Positions 33,543-41,529 of a stretch of DNA of 45,431 bases are shown here, one piece after another (positions within the stretch are counted from its first letter, which is position 1; each line of letters starts with the position of its first letter). The translations under genes were made by a program, and so were the position numbers. The stretch comes from Pseudomonadota bacterium (GTDB taxonomy: Bacteria > Desulfobacterota > Desulfobacteria > Desulfobacterales > Desulfosarcinaceae). The notes under the pieces are model-generated. The model did no database searches. It was not told where the DNA came from and worked only from the letters and a program-made list of their open reading frames with translations. Location of the stretch: NCBI GenBank assembly GCA_023435265.1, contig JAEYRZ010000051.1, positions 1 through 45,431 on the forward strand, given 5' to 3'.

Positions 33543-34304
33543 ATGATCATCACGCGCTTCAGCCAGCTGCTCCAGGTGTATCAGCGCCTGGAAAAGGGTG
33601 ACGTGTTTGTCGGGCAATTGCCCGCCACGCACCTGAAAAGCGCCCTTCTGGTGGACCTTGCGGCACGCGGCGTCATATGCATCCCTTCGGCGACCGCCCA
33701 GATGGTCAACGCCTCCAAGACAGCCCAGGCATTTCTGCTGTCGCCCTGGATGCTGCCGCACACCCGGGTGATCGGGCGGCGCAGGGAGCTGTTCGACGCC
33801 CTGAACGACTATGAACGCCGGGGCATCCTGGAAGTCGTCACCAAAACCGACCGCCTGCATTGCGGCCAGGGCGTATTCCATTGGCCGGATCTCGACACGG
33901 CCTACAATTGCCTGGCCCTGCACGATGAGTCCTATCCCCTGGTGCTGCAGCCTTTCGTGAACGCGTTCACCGATGTGCGGGTCATCCTGATCGGCGACTT
34001 CTGCGAGGCCTACAGCCGCAGCAATCCGCACGGATTCAGGAAAAACCTGGCGGCCGGCGGAACCTGCCGGCCCTTTGGGCTGAGCGGCGCCCAGATGGAC
34101 TTTTGCCGCCGGGCCATGCAGCGCGTCGGCATGCCCTATGCCCATATCGACCTGATGATCACTTCCGACGATAAGCTCTTCATCTCGGAGATCCGCTTGA
34201 ACGCCGGCGTGCATGGCGCCGCGACCGCGCGCCGCGAACTGGATGCCCTGAAGCACACGCATGTCATGGCCCTTGCCGGGCAGCTTGCGAGACCACAACC
34301 CTGA
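33543..34304 (+). CDS. RimK-like ATP-grasp protein
   Basis: A 253-residue protein with an ATP-grasp-like C-terminal half: VVTKTDRLHCGQGVF (lysine of the ATP site), LVLQPFVNAFTDVRVILIG, and the metal-ligand segment HIDLMITSDDKLFISEIRLN. It resembles RimK/GshB-type carboxylate-amine ligases. The N-terminal half is a short pre-ATP-grasp domain. The substrate is unknown. Close spacing after ddl (6 bp) and before purDE suggests one transcript. A second amide-bond ligase beside D-Ala-D-Ala ligase could act in cell-wall or peptide modification, but that is speculation. Confidence 0.75.
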   Translation: MIITRFSQLLQVYQRLEKGDVFVGQLPATHLKSALLVDLAARGVICIPSATAQMVNASKTAQAFLLSPWMLPHTRVIGRRRELFDALNDYERRGILEVVTKTDRLHCGQGVFHWPDLDTAYNCLALHDESYPLVLQPFVNAFTDVRVILIGDFCEAYSRSNPHGFRKNLAAGGTCRPFGLSGAQMDFCRRAMQRVGMPYAHIDLMITSDDKLFISEIRLNAGVHGAATARRELDALKHTHVMALAGQLARPQP

Positions 34305-34324
34305 GCCGTGATTGGAGGAAGACG

Positions 34325-36097
34325 ATGAAAGTGCTGGTAATCGGCGGAGGCGGCCGCGAACACGCCCTGGTCTGGAAAATCAAGCAGAGTCCCCTGGTCC
34401 GCAGGATTTACTGTGCCCCGGGCAATGCCGGCATTGCCCAAATGGCTGAATGTCCGCCCATCCCGGCCGAAGATGTCGATGGCCTGCTTCAATTCGCCCT
34501 GCAGAAGAAAATTGATCTGACCGTCGTAGGGCCCGAGGGACCGCTCTCCATGGGCATCGTGGACCGTTTCCAGGAGTCCGGCCTGCGGATTTTCGGCGCC
34601 GACCGCAAGGCCGCCGCCATCGAAGCGAGCAAATCGTTCGCCAAGCAGCTCATGCAGAAATACGGAATTCCCACGGCCCGCGGCGCCGCCTTCACCAGCT
34701 ACCGGCAGGCGGAGGCCTATATCCGCAAAAGCGGGGCGCCGCTCGTGGTCAAGGCCGACGGGCTGGCGGCCGGCAAGGGCGTGATCGTCTGCCAAAGTTC
34801 GGACAGCGCGCTCAATGCGCTCAAGCGGATCATGGTGCAGAAAGAGTTCGGCGATGCGGGCCAAAAAGTGGTGATCGAAGAGTGCCTGACCGGCGAAGAG
34901 GCCTCGTTCCTCGCGTTTACCGACGGCAGGACCGTCCTGCCGCTGCCCACCTCGCAGGACCACAAGGCGGTCTTCGATGATGACAAAGGCCCCAACACCG
35001 GCGGCATGGGCGCCTACTCCCCGGCCCCGGTGGTGGACCGGCACCTTCACGAGCGGATCATGAACGAAGTCATGTACCCGACCGTGCGCGGCATGGCCGC
35101 CGAAGGATGCCCCTACAAGGGCGTGTTGTATGCCGGTCTGATGATCCAGCGCGACCGGATCAAGGTGCTGGAGTTCAACGGCCGTTTCGGCGATCCCGAG
35201 GCCCAGCCGCTGCTCATGCGCCTCAAGAACGACATCGTGCCCATCATGCAGGCGGTCATCGACGGGCGCCTGGATCAATGCCGCCTGGAGATCGACGAGC
35301 GCGCCGCCGTGTGCGTGGTGATGGCGGCCGGAGGCTATCCGGCCAAATACCAGAAGGGGCTCCCCATCCGCGGGCTGGACAAGGCCGCGCGGCTCAAGGA
35401 TGTCATGGTCTTTCATGCCGGCACGCAAGCGGCGGACAAGCAGATCGTCACTTCCGGCGGGCGGGTGCTGGGCGTCACCGCCCTGGGGCGCGGCGTGGCC
35501 GAGGCGATCGAAAAAGCCTACGCCGCGGCAACCAAGATCGAATGGCAGGGCGTTCACTACCGCAGCGATATCGGCCGCAAGGCGTTGACCCGCCTGCAAA
35601 CGCCGCCCCAGGTGGGCATCGTCATGGGCAGCGATTCGGATTTGCCGGTCATGGAAAGCGCCGTGGCCATGCTCAAGAAGTTCGGGATTCCCTTCGAGAT
35701 CACCGTGGCCTCGGCGCACCGCACGCCCGCAAGGGCCGCCGAATTCGCCGCCCGGGCCCGCCAGCGGGGCATCAAGGTGATTATCGCGGCCGCCGGACAC
35801 GCCGCCCACCTGGCCGGCGCCCTGGCCGCCCAGACCACCCTGCCGGTGATCGGCGTGCCGATCGACTCCTCGGCGCTTTCGGGATTGGATGCACTGCTTT
35901 CCACCGTGCAGATGCCGCCGGGCATTCCCGTGGCCACTGTGGCGATCGGCAAACCGGGCGCAGCCAACGCCGCCATCCTGGCGGCCCAGATCCTGGCGCT
36001 GTCAGACAGCGGCGTGGCCGCTTTGCTGGAGCAGCACAAAGCCGATATGGCCGCCCAGGTGGAACGCAAGGCCCGCGCCCTTGAAGCCTATCGATAA
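34325..36097 (+). CDS. purD: PurD-PurE fusion: GAR synthetase + N5-CAIR mutase
   Basis: Fusion of two purine-biosynthesis enzymes, 590 residues. Residues 1 to about 425 are phosphoribosylamine--glycine ligase: GGGGREHALVWKI, VGPEGPLSMGIVD, KADGLAAGKGVIVC and FNGRFGDPEAQPLL. From about residue 430 follows PurE (N5-carboxyaminoimidazole ribonucleotide mutase): GIVMGSDSDLPVMESA, SAHRTPARA, AAHLAGALAAQTTLPVIGVP and QMPPGIPVATVAIGKPGAANA. Both active-site motif sets appear intact. The ribosome-binding site ggaggaag is 4 bp before ATG. The two steps are not consecutive in the pathway (steps 2 and 6), so the fusion may serve balanced expression. The tsaC-type gene overlaps its end. Confidence 0.95.
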   Translation: MKVLVIGGGGREHALVWKIKQSPLVRRIYCAPGNAGIAQMAECPPIPAEDVDGLLQFALQKKIDLTVVGPEGPLSMGIVDRFQESGLRIFGADRKAAAIEASKSFAKQLMQKYGIPTARGAAFTSYRQAEAYIRKSGAPLVVKADGLAAGKGVIVCQSSDSALNALKRIMVQKEFGDAGQKVVIEECLTGEEASFLAFTDGRTVLPLPTSQDHKAVFDDDKGPNTGGMGAYSPAPVVDRHLHERIMNEVMYPTVRGMAAEGCPYKGVLYAGLMIQRDRIKVLEFNGRFGDPEAQPLLMRLKNDIVPIMQAVIDGRLDQCRLEIDERAAVCVVMAAGGYPAKYQKGLPIRGLDKAARLKDVMVFHAGTQAADKQIVTSGGRVLGVTALGRGVAEAIEKAYAAATKIEWQGVHYRSDIGRKALTRLQTPPQVGIVMGSDSDLPVMESAVAMLKKFGIPFEITVASAHRTPARAAEFAARARQRGIKVIIAAAGHAAHLAGALAAQTTLPVIGVPIDSSALSGLDALLSTVQMPPGIPVATVAIGKPGAANAAILAAQILALSDSGVAALLEQHKADMAAQVERKARALEAYR

Positions 36098-36755
36098 GAT
36101 CCGGCCCATCGACGCCCGCAGCTCCGATCCGGAGACGCTCCGCCACGCCGCCGGTATCATCCGCCGGGGCGGCGTCGTGGTTTTCCCCACGCTGGGGCTG
36201 TACGGACTCGGCGCCGACGCGTTCAATGCAGCCGCCGTGGCGCGCATCTTCGCTCTAAAGGGACGGAACCCGCTCAAGCCGATCCTGGTGATGATTCACG
36301 ACCGCAGCCAGCTCGACCGGCTGGTGCCGCGGGTGGACGCGCGCAGCGCCTTCCTGATGGACCGCTTCTGGCCCGGCCGCGTTACCTTCGTGCTGCCGGC
36401 CCGTGCCGGACTCGCCCGGGGCCTGACTTCCGCGGACGGAAAGATTGCCGTCCGCCTGGCCGGCCACCGCGTCGCGGCCGCGCTGGTCGCCGCCGCCGGC
36501 ACCCCCATCACGGCCACCAGCGCCAATCTTTCCGGCGCGGGCGGTTGCGCCGACGTGCGGCACATCGAGGCCGAAGTGTTGGCTGCGGTCGATTTTGTCT
36601 TGGACGCCGGCCCGACGAGCGGCGCCGCTTCGACCATTGTCGATATCAGCGGCGACCGGCCGCGGGTGCTGCGTAGCGGAGCGGTATCGGACGCGGCGAT
36701 ATCCGCGGCATGGCAGGACTTCGAGCGTGACGGCCCAGCCGAGCAAGATTATTGA
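36081..36755 (+). CDS. L-threonylcarbamoyladenylate synthase (Sua5/YrdC/TsaC family)
   Basis: Makes threonylcarbamoyl-AMP for the t6A37 modification of ANN-decoding tRNAs. The YrdC domain shows the entry motif GGVVVFPTLGLYGLGADAFN (PTxTxYGLG-type), KGRNPLKPI (KxR), FWPGRVTFVLPA and the SANLSG motif. There are 224 residues from the TTG at 36081; the frame upstream is only the purDE gene in another phase. The TTG overlaps the purDE end by 17 bp. The short form lacks the C-terminal Sua5 extension, so TsaC-like or YciO-like is possible. Confidence 0.88.
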   Translation: MKPIDKIRPIDARSSDPETLRHAAGIIRRGGVVVFPTLGLYGLGADAFNAAAVARIFALKGRNPLKPILVMIHDRSQLDRLVPRVDARSAFLMDRFWPGRVTFVLPARAGLARGLTSADGKIAVRLAGHRVAAALVAAAGTPITATSANLSGAGGCADVRHIEAEVLAAVDFVLDAGPTSGAASTIVDISGDRPRVLRSGAVSDAAISAAWQDFERDGPAEQDY

Positions 36756-36791
36756 CAGGCTGTGGCGACTTGACTATAAAGGCCACTTCAT

Positions 36792-36878
36792 GCCGGAGTG
36801 GTGAAATTGGTAAACGCAGCGGACTCAAAATCCGCCGGGCGCGAGCCCTTGTCGGTTCGATTCCGACCTCCGGCACCA
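36792..36878 (+). tRNA. tRNA-Leu (anticodon CAA)
   Basis: 87 nt with encoded CCA. Acceptor arms gccggag and ctccggc pair fully. The anticodon stem gcgga/tccgc encloses loop ctcaaaa, with anticodon CAA reading UUG. The T arm gtcggttcgattccgac is perfect, and a long variable arm (gggcgcgagcccttg) marks a class II leucine tRNA. A terminator follows directly. Confidence 0.97.
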
Positions 36879-36890
36879 TCGAAAAAACAG

Positions 36891-36922
36891 GGGGCGACCC
36901 GGCAGGGCCCGCCCCTTTTTTT
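36891..36922 (+). terminator. Rho-independent terminator after tRNA-Leu
   Basis: ggggcg (36891-36896) pairs with cgcccc (36910-36915), followed by seven T (36916-36922). It lies 12 bp after the tRNA. Confidence 0.85.
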
Positions 36923-37022
36923 CAGGCGCGCGCAGTGTGCTCAACCATTGGCCGTAATGTGTCGATACTGCAAAAGAGGCAGGGCGCACAATCGCATAAA
37001 AACTGCAGATAAATGGCGGACG

Positions 37023-37439
37023 ATGATGCAGACTTCCAGGCGCTACGATCTTACGGTTCGCAAACTGATCGATCTGATCTTCAAAATGACGGAAGATGAA
37101 CGCGGGCTGCTGCTCAAGGAGGCGGAGCGAATCAAGGCCAAGCTGCGCGCCACGCGCAGAAAATGCAGCGTCCCGATCCTGCTGTACTACGGCGAGCAGA
37201 TCCACAATGTCACCATTTCGAATCTCAGCTTCACGGGCGCCTTCGTGGACTGCCTGATTCCGGTAATCATCGGCGATCCGGTCAAGCTGAAGTTCAAAAA
37301 CCCCGACGGGCATTGGGACTTGATGATGGACGCGCGCATCGTTCACGCGACCAGTTGGGGCATCGGCATCCGGTTCAAAACCGTGGGTTCCAGGGCGGCC
37401 CGCTTTCTGCAGAAGAGCCTCGACGACAACCGTAATTGA
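37023..37439 (+). CDS. PilZ-domain protein with N-terminal helix
   Basis: About 138 residues from the ATG at 37023 (a second ATG follows directly). The upstream frame is the tRNA gene and its terminator, so only this start is sensible; the ribosome-binding site is weak. An N-terminal charged helical part (RKLIDLIFKMTEDERGLLLK) leads into a PilZ domain: basic ATRRKCSVPI and the NLSFTGAFV (NxSxxG) motif, then WGIGIRFKTV. It likely binds c-di-GMP, with a more canonical motif than the PilZ protein at 31 kb. There is no operon partner. Confidence 0.8.
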   Translation: MMQTSRRYDLTVRKLIDLIFKMTEDERGLLLKEAERIKAKLRATRRKCSVPILLYYGEQIHNVTISNLSFTGAFVDCLIPVIIGDPVKLKFKNPDGHWDLMMDARIVHATSWGIGIRFKTVGSRAARFLQKSLDDNRN

Positions 37440-37506
37440 TCGTCGGACCGCTCCCGGGATCGTGGGCCCTGCGGCGGAAACGGCATTGCCGCATTGCGCT
37501 GCCGAA

Positions 37507-38277
37507 TCAATCAAAGCCGCCGTACAGCCGCCTGCCGTTTTCCGCCACCGCGCGCACGACTTCTTCTTCCGCGATATTTTTCAGTTCTGAAATGGCCCGG
37601 ATCGAGAGTCCGATGTTGGCCGGTTCGTTGCGCGCGGCCGGATCGGGACCCAGCACGGGGCTGTCGCTTTCGACCAGCAGGCAGGCCAGCGGCAGCTGCC
37701 GGACCAGTTTCTGCTTCTGCCGCGAGCGCACCACCGAAGGCGGAATCGAAAAGAAGTAGCCTGCCTCGACGGCCGGGAGCGCCGCAGCGGCCTTGCCGTC
37801 GAAGGCGTGCAGCTGCACGCGTCGCGCGTCGTGCTCCAGCAGCATCCGGACGGCATGCCGCCCGGCCGAACGCGAATGAATGTTCAACGGCAGCTTCGTC
37901 TCCGCGGACAGCGCAATGAAGCGCCTGAAGATCTCCTGCTGCAGCGCCCGCCCGGATTCCTCCTGAACGGCCCAGTAATCGAGTCCGACTTCTCCGATGG
38001 CCGACAGGCGGGTACGGTTTGCCCGGATGAAGGCTTCCATTTCGGCGGCCTGCTCCAGGTCGAGATGGGTCGGATAGAGTCCTGCGGCCGGCTTGAGCAT
38101 GCCGTGCCGTTCCGCCAGTTCCAGGTTTTTGCGGGCATCGCGCAGGTCCTCGCCAACGGCGATGATCGCCTGCACGCCGCTGCGCCGCGCCCGGTCCAGC
38201 ACCTCGGCCCGGTCGACGTCGAACAGCGGGTCGCAGATGTGGGCGTGCGTATCCAGCAATGCGGTCGAACGGTTCAC
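37507..38277 (-). CDS. TatD-family metal-dependent hydrolase
   Basis: Amidohydrolase-fold DNase/hydrolase of the TatD family, about 256 residues from the GTG at 38277. Metal ligands are DTHAHICD (HxH), the Glu in IGEVGLDYW, NIHSRSAGR, LQLHAFDGK-like VQLHAFDG and ESDSPVLGPD. TatD proteins show 3'-5' exonuclease activity and are linked to DNA repair or quality control. An upstream frame to 38334 lies inside the neighbouring gene. The gap to that gene is 11 bp, so the two are cotranscribed. Confidence 0.92.
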   Translation of the reverse strand: MNRSTALLDTHAHICDPLFDVDRAEVLDRARRSGVQAIIAVGEDLRDARKNLELAERHGMLKPAAGLYPTHLDLEQAAEMEAFIRANRTRLSAIGEVGLDYWAVQEESGRALQQEIFRRFIALSAETKLPLNIHSRSAGRHAVRMLLEHDARRVQLHAFDGKAAAALPAVEAGYFFSIPPSVVRSRQKQKLVRQLPLACLLVESDSPVLGPDPAARNEPANIGLSIRAISELKNIAEEEVVRAVAENGRRLYGGFD

Positions 38278-38288
38278 AATGCCCGCCT

Positions 38289-38933
38289 TCAATAGCCGAA
38301 CGGCGTGATGGGAAAAATCTCCACCGTGGTCCATTCATCGCGGCGGCGATAACGATATCCGAGCTCGAACCGCACCGAGGGGAACATCTGGGCCAGCGCC
38401 TCCATGGCTGCAATCGGAGGCGTCCACCTGGTGGTGAATTCGATGGCGCCGGTCGGCAGCCGGAAGGTCTGCGGCGCGACGGAATGAATATCCTCGACCG
38501 TGCCCCAGTGGGTCCAGCGCCAGTCGTAATGGGAAAAAAAGCCGTACTGCCGGTAATTGCGTTCCGCCCGGTCGAGCAGCTCCGGGTCTTCCGGGTTCGC
38601 GGGCGAAGCTTTCCGGGCGCGGCGGCGGGCGCGGACCGCCGCGATGGCGGCCTCGATATCGGTCCGGGTCGCCTCCTGCGTTCTTCCCTTGAAGATCTTG
38701 TCCATGGCCACCGAGGCCACCTCGGGCGCGACCGGGAGCGGCTTCATGTTCATCAGCGCAAGCGCGCGGATGGACCGGGTCAGCGGCAGGGCGAGCGGCT
38801 CGGGCATGGGTTTGACGGCGTTGAGGGAGATCAGGCCGGGTGCGCCCACGGCGGGCCTCGCCGGCCGGATCAGGTCGAGGATGAATTCGGCGTTGGAATG
38901 AAATACCAGTCGATTGAAGAGATAGTTCGGCAT
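38289..38933 (-). CDS. Api92/DUF1281-like protein with ferredoxin-fold C-terminal domain
   Basis: About 214 residues from the Met at 38933 (MPNYLFNRLVFHS, matching the PNWxxNRL opening of the family). The open frame upstream to 39080 is Arg-rich and unlikely to be coding. The C-terminal half HWGTVEDIHSV followed by TTRWTPPIAAMEALAQMFPS resembles the phage/plasmid Api92-like (YubB) family, whose ferredoxin-like fold domain has no known biochemical role. It is in an operon with tatD. Phage or plasmid origin is possible, but no other phage genes are near. Confidence 0.7.
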   Translation of the reverse strand: MPNYLFNRLVFHSNAEFILDLIRPARPAVGAPGLISLNAVKPMPEPLALPLTRSIRALALMNMKPLPVAPEVASVAMDKIFKGRTQEATRTDIEAAIAAVRARRRARKASPANPEDPELLDRAERNYRQYGFFSHYDWRWTHWGTVEDIHSVAPQTFRLPTGAIEFTTRWTPPIAAMEALAQMFPSVRFELGYRYRRRDEWTTVEIFPITPFGY

Positions 38934-39105
38934 CGATTCACATTCGCGAAGGGACGATCGTGTACAACACCTGCCCAAGGCGGGCGGGCTGTCCGGGCGG
39001 ACCGCAAACGGCCGGGTGCGGCGCAGGCGCCGCCCCCCCCTTTCGATGCCCGCATGATCGAGCGGCCGCCTGCCCTTCATCGATCGCCTTTAAGGGTTCG
39101 CGTCG

Positions 39106-39540
39106 TCAGGCGAACATGCCCGGCGGCGGATAGACGCCGAACTGCTGCAGCAGGCCCAGGTAGTCGTTGTACACCCAGTCCACCGCGATTTTGCCGCCGA
39201 CCCACTGGGAGACCACGCAGCCGGGCATTTTGACCATATTGCCGGTCGGCTGGGCCTGGATGGTGGGTGCCGTTCCGGTGTGCCGGCCGGTCAAGGTGTA
39301 GCGCACGACCGTCGTCTCCCCGTCCATCAAAACGGCGTGGATCTTGAATTCGAGATCGCTGTAGGCGCTGCGGGTTTCGGCGAGGAACTTCTTCAGCCCC
39401 GGAACGCCGTTTACATCGGCCATGGGCGGCTGGTGGCGGACGTAGTCCGGAGCGATGGCCTGGTCCAGAATGTCCATCTTGCCTTGATTGTGCGCTTCCT
39501 CGTAAATGAGCCGGATCAGTTCGCGGGGGTCGGATGCCAT
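39106..39540 (-). CDS. SnoaL-like ester cyclase-family protein
   Basis: A 144-residue protein of the SnoaL/NTF2-like fold. Matches include an N-terminal helix RELIRLIYEEAHNQGKMDIL, the YVRHQPP strand, GVPGLKKFLAETRSAYSDLE, VRYTLTGRHTG and the C-terminal VVSQWVGGKIAVDWVYND. Members act on polyketides or serve as small-molecule isomerases and hydrolases; many are uncharacterised. A ggag site 8 bp before ATG 39540 fixes the start, although the frame is open to 39606. It is separated from the Api92-like gene by 172 bp. Confidence 0.85.
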   Translation of the reverse strand: MASDPRELIRLIYEEAHNQGKMDILDQAIAPDYVRHQPPMADVNGVPGLKKFLAETRSAYSDLEFKIHAVLMDGETTVVRYTLTGRHTGTAPTIQAQPTGNMVKMPGCVVSQWVGGKIAVDWVYNDYLGLLQQFGVYPPPGMFA

Positions 39541-39650
39541 AAGGCGATCTCCTTTCGATTCGGGTGGACCGTCGGGCGGCAAACCGGCTGGCGTGCCGCG
39601 CATCATTCAGCCGAGCATAAAACGTTCGGCAGGGCTTTTCAACATACTTG

Positions 39651-39678
39651 ATGAATTCGTAAAAAGCCCCGAATTCAT
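39651..39678. repeat. Hairpin atgaattcg / cgaattcat
   Basis: A 9-bp perfect stem (39651-39659 and 39670-39678) encloses a 10-nt loop. The cgtaaaaag segment occurs on both sides of the right arm, forming a partial direct repeat. It adjoins the larger inverted repeat just downstream. Confidence 0.65.
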
Positions 39679-39695
39679 CGTAAAAAGTATTTCAA

Positions 39696-39776
39696 AACCA
39701 CAGAAAGCACAGAGGACACAGAGAAAAAATATACCTTATCAAGGTACCTCTGTGTTCTCCTGGGTACTCTGTGGTT
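39696..39776. repeat. Inverted repeat of the aaccacagag type
   Basis: The left arm (aaccacagaaagcacagagg, 39696 onward) and the right arm (ending tactctgtggtt) are imperfect reverse complements over about 28 bp. The centre has its own small palindrome tacctt/aaggta (39732-39746). Repeats with an accacagag-type arm are widespread intergenic elements in bacterial genomes, to my knowledge. It has no coding capacity. Confidence 0.7.
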
Positions 39777-39949
39777 CATCCGCCTTTTAGAGTCCATCAA
39801 GTTTCAAGTTGAGCGCAGGACCCTGTCGATCGAGCCTCCTTTTCTGGAGGGGAAGAACAAGGGCTTGCATCCGGTCGAAAGCCATCTTAAGCTCTCGGTG
39901 TCGGCGTCGCACATCATAGCCGCCGGCATTCGTGCACGGCTTTGGAACG

Positions 39950-40540
39950 TTGGAACGGCAGGGGGTGCTTCTGGCGAATCGATCCTATTTTGCAGTGTTG
40001 GCCGCACTGGTGGCTTTCTGGGCCGGCCCGGCACCCGCGACCGGGAACGAAAAGGAGGAACGCATGTCGATCGCAATCCATTCCACGGCATTCGAACACA
40101 TGGGGGGCATCCCCTCCAAGTATACCTGCGAGGGCGCGGATCTTTCGCCGCCGCTTCAGTGGAACGGCGTTCCGGAGCAGGCGAAGAGCCTGGTGCTGAT
40201 CGTGGACGATCCGGACGCACCGGATCCCAAGGCGCCTAAAATGACCTGGGTGCACTGGGTGCTCTACAACATGCCGCCCGAGCTGGCAGGCCTGCCCGAG
40301 GCCGTGCCGTCGGACCGGCTGCCGCCCGGCACGCGCGAAGGGCTCAACGACTGGAAGCGCACCGGCTACGGCGGCCCCTGCCCGCCCATCGGCCGCCACC
40401 GGTACTTCTTCAAGATCTACGCGCTGGACACCGAGCTGCAGGGGTTGGAGCGCCCGACCAAGGCCGCTCTGGAAGCGGCCATGAAGGGGCACATCCTGGC
40501 CCAGGCGGAAATGATCGGGACCTACCAGAAAGGTCAATAA
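39950..40540 (+). CDS. YbhB/YbcL-family (PEBP, Raf kinase inhibitor-like) protein
   Basis: Phosphatidylethanolamine-binding-like protein. Core motifs are KYTCEGADLSPPLQW, DDPDAPDPKAPKMTWVHWVL and GYGGPCPPIGRHRYFFKIYA. Two starts compete. An in-frame leader (from TTG 39950 or GTG 39965) reads like a signal peptide: FAVLAALVAFWAGPAPA with an AxA-type cleavage site. That would give a periplasmic form like YbcL. The ATG at 40064 has a textbook aaggagg at 5-bp spacing and gives 158 residues, the size of cytoplasmic YbhB. I give the longer form, with the internal start noted. Biochemical function is unknown. Confidence 0.8.
   Translation: MERQGVLLANRSYFAVLAALVAFWAGPAPATGNEKEERMSIAIHSTAFEHMGGIPSKYTCEGADLSPPLQWNGVPEQAKSLVLIVDDPDAPDPKAPKMTWVHWVLYNMPPELAGLPEAVPSDRLPPGTREGLNDWKRTGYGGPCPPIGRHRYFFKIYALDTELQGLERPTKAALEAAMKGHILAQAEMIGTYQKGQ
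40052..40058 (+). promoter_or_regulatory. Strong ribosome-binding site inside the YbhB/YbcL reading frame
   Basis: aaggagg ends 5 bp before ATG 40064. It is far better than any signal before the upstream TTG/GTG starts, so it may drive an internally initiated, leaderless cytoplasmic form. Confidence 0.65.
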
Positions 40541-40587
40541 GCGGGCCGTCGATTCACGGACATTCATCGCGCAGGAAAGGAAATTCG

Positions 40588-41457
40588 ATGCGCCTGATCA
40601 GCTATCGCTCTTCTGAAGAATCCGGCATCGGCGTGCTGGTCCCGGGCCGGGATGATCGATTCAAACCGATACCCGGCGCCGACATGCTGGAACTCATCCA
40701 GTCCGGGCGGGACGGGCTGGCGCGCGCAGCCAATGCCCTTACGGCCGGCCCGGAGCTGCCGCTCGCTTCGGTTGCGCTGCTCGCGCCGATACCGGAACCA
40801 AAGCGCAATGTCTTCTGCCTGGGCTGGAACTATGCCGATCACTCCAAGGAAACGGCGCACATGCGCGGCAAGGAAACCCTGCTGCCGGAGCGGCCGGTGT
40901 TTTTCACCAAGCTCACCACCGCCGTCAACGGCCCCTTCAGCGATATTCCCGTGGACGTCGAGGTCTCCGCACAGAACGACTGGGAGGTGGAACTGGGAGT
41001 GATCATCGGCAGCCGCGGCAAGAACATCCAGCGCGCCGACGCTTTCGAGCATGTCTTCGGGTACACGGTGGTCAACGATGTTTCGGCACGCGACCTGCAG
41101 GTCGCCCATGGCAAACAGTTCTTCAAAGGCAAAAGCCTGGACGGCTACTGCCCCATGGGGCCCTGGATCGTGACGCGCGACGAGATCCCCGATCCGCACG
41201 CGCTGGCGCTGCGCTGCCGGGTCAACGGGGTGCTGAAACAGGAGGGCAACACCAGGGACCTGATTTTCGACATTCCGGCGATCATCGAATGGCTTTCGCG
41301 CGGCATGACCCTGCTGTCGGGCGACGTGATCGCGACCGGAACGCCGTCCGGCGTCGGCTTCGCCCGCACGCCGCCCGAATACCTGCAGCCCGGCGATGTC
41401 GTAGAATGCGAAGTGGAAGGCATCGGCGCGATCCGCAACCGCGTGGTGCGGGTTTAA
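40588..41457 (+). CDS. Fumarylacetoacetate hydrolase (FAH) family protein
   Basis: A 289-residue enzyme of the FAH superfamily, which cleaves or decarboxylates beta-keto acids or isomerises 2-hydroxyhepta-2,4-dienedioate-type compounds. The catalytic region KRNVFCLGWNYADHSKE, metal ligands in DWEVELGVIIG (Glu pair) and YTVVNDVSARDLQ (Asp), plus GTPSGVGFARTPP and GDVVECEVEGIGAIRNRV, are all intact. A good aggaaagga site precedes ATG. The exact substrate (aromatic degradation intermediates or oxaloacetate-like acids) is unresolved. It is 47 bp after the YbhB/YbcL-type gene. Confidence 0.9.
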   Translation: MRLISYRSSEESGIGVLVPGRDDRFKPIPGADMLELIQSGRDGLARAANALTAGPELPLASVALLAPIPEPKRNVFCLGWNYADHSKETAHMRGKETLLPERPVFFTKLTTAVNGPFSDIPVDVEVSAQNDWEVELGVIIGSRGKNIQRADAFEHVFGYTVVNDVSARDLQVAHGKQFFKGKSLDGYCPMGPWIVTRDEIPDPHALALRCRVNGVLKQEGNTRDLIFDIPAIIEWLSRGMTLLSGDVIATGTPSGVGFARTPPEYLQPGDVVECEVEGIGAIRNRVVRV

Positions 41458-41473
41458 GGGGTTGGAGGGTGCA

Positions 41474-41510
41474 TGGGTCTATGGGTTGGCGGGAAACCTC
41501 CATAGACCCA
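41474..41510. repeat. Hairpin tgggtctatgg / ccatagaccca
   Basis: An 11-bp perfect inverted repeat (41474-41484 and 41500-41510) with a 15-nt loop, just after the FAH gene. It has no strong T-tract on either strand, but it may help end the convergent FAH and liv transcripts. Confidence 0.65.
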
Positions 41511-41529
41511 CCAAAACCATAAACCATTG

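Larger units (their letters stand above)
39541..39949. other. Intergenic region with repeat elements
   Basis: About 400 bp between divergent genes. It contains a small hairpin (39651-39678) and a dispersed-type inverted repeat (39696-39776); otherwise no gene is seen. The promoter of the YbhB/YbcL-type gene should lie in its right part. Confidence 0.55.

Noticed and set aside
32874..35809. Two long minus-strand frames opposite ddl, ATP-grasp and purDE
   Set aside because: Antisense shadows typical of GC-rich genes; the plus-strand enzymes have complete active-site motifs.
36798..37022. In-frame extension of the PilZ gene back through tRNA-Leu
   Set aside because: The segment is a complete tRNA gene plus its terminator; translation of it is accidental.
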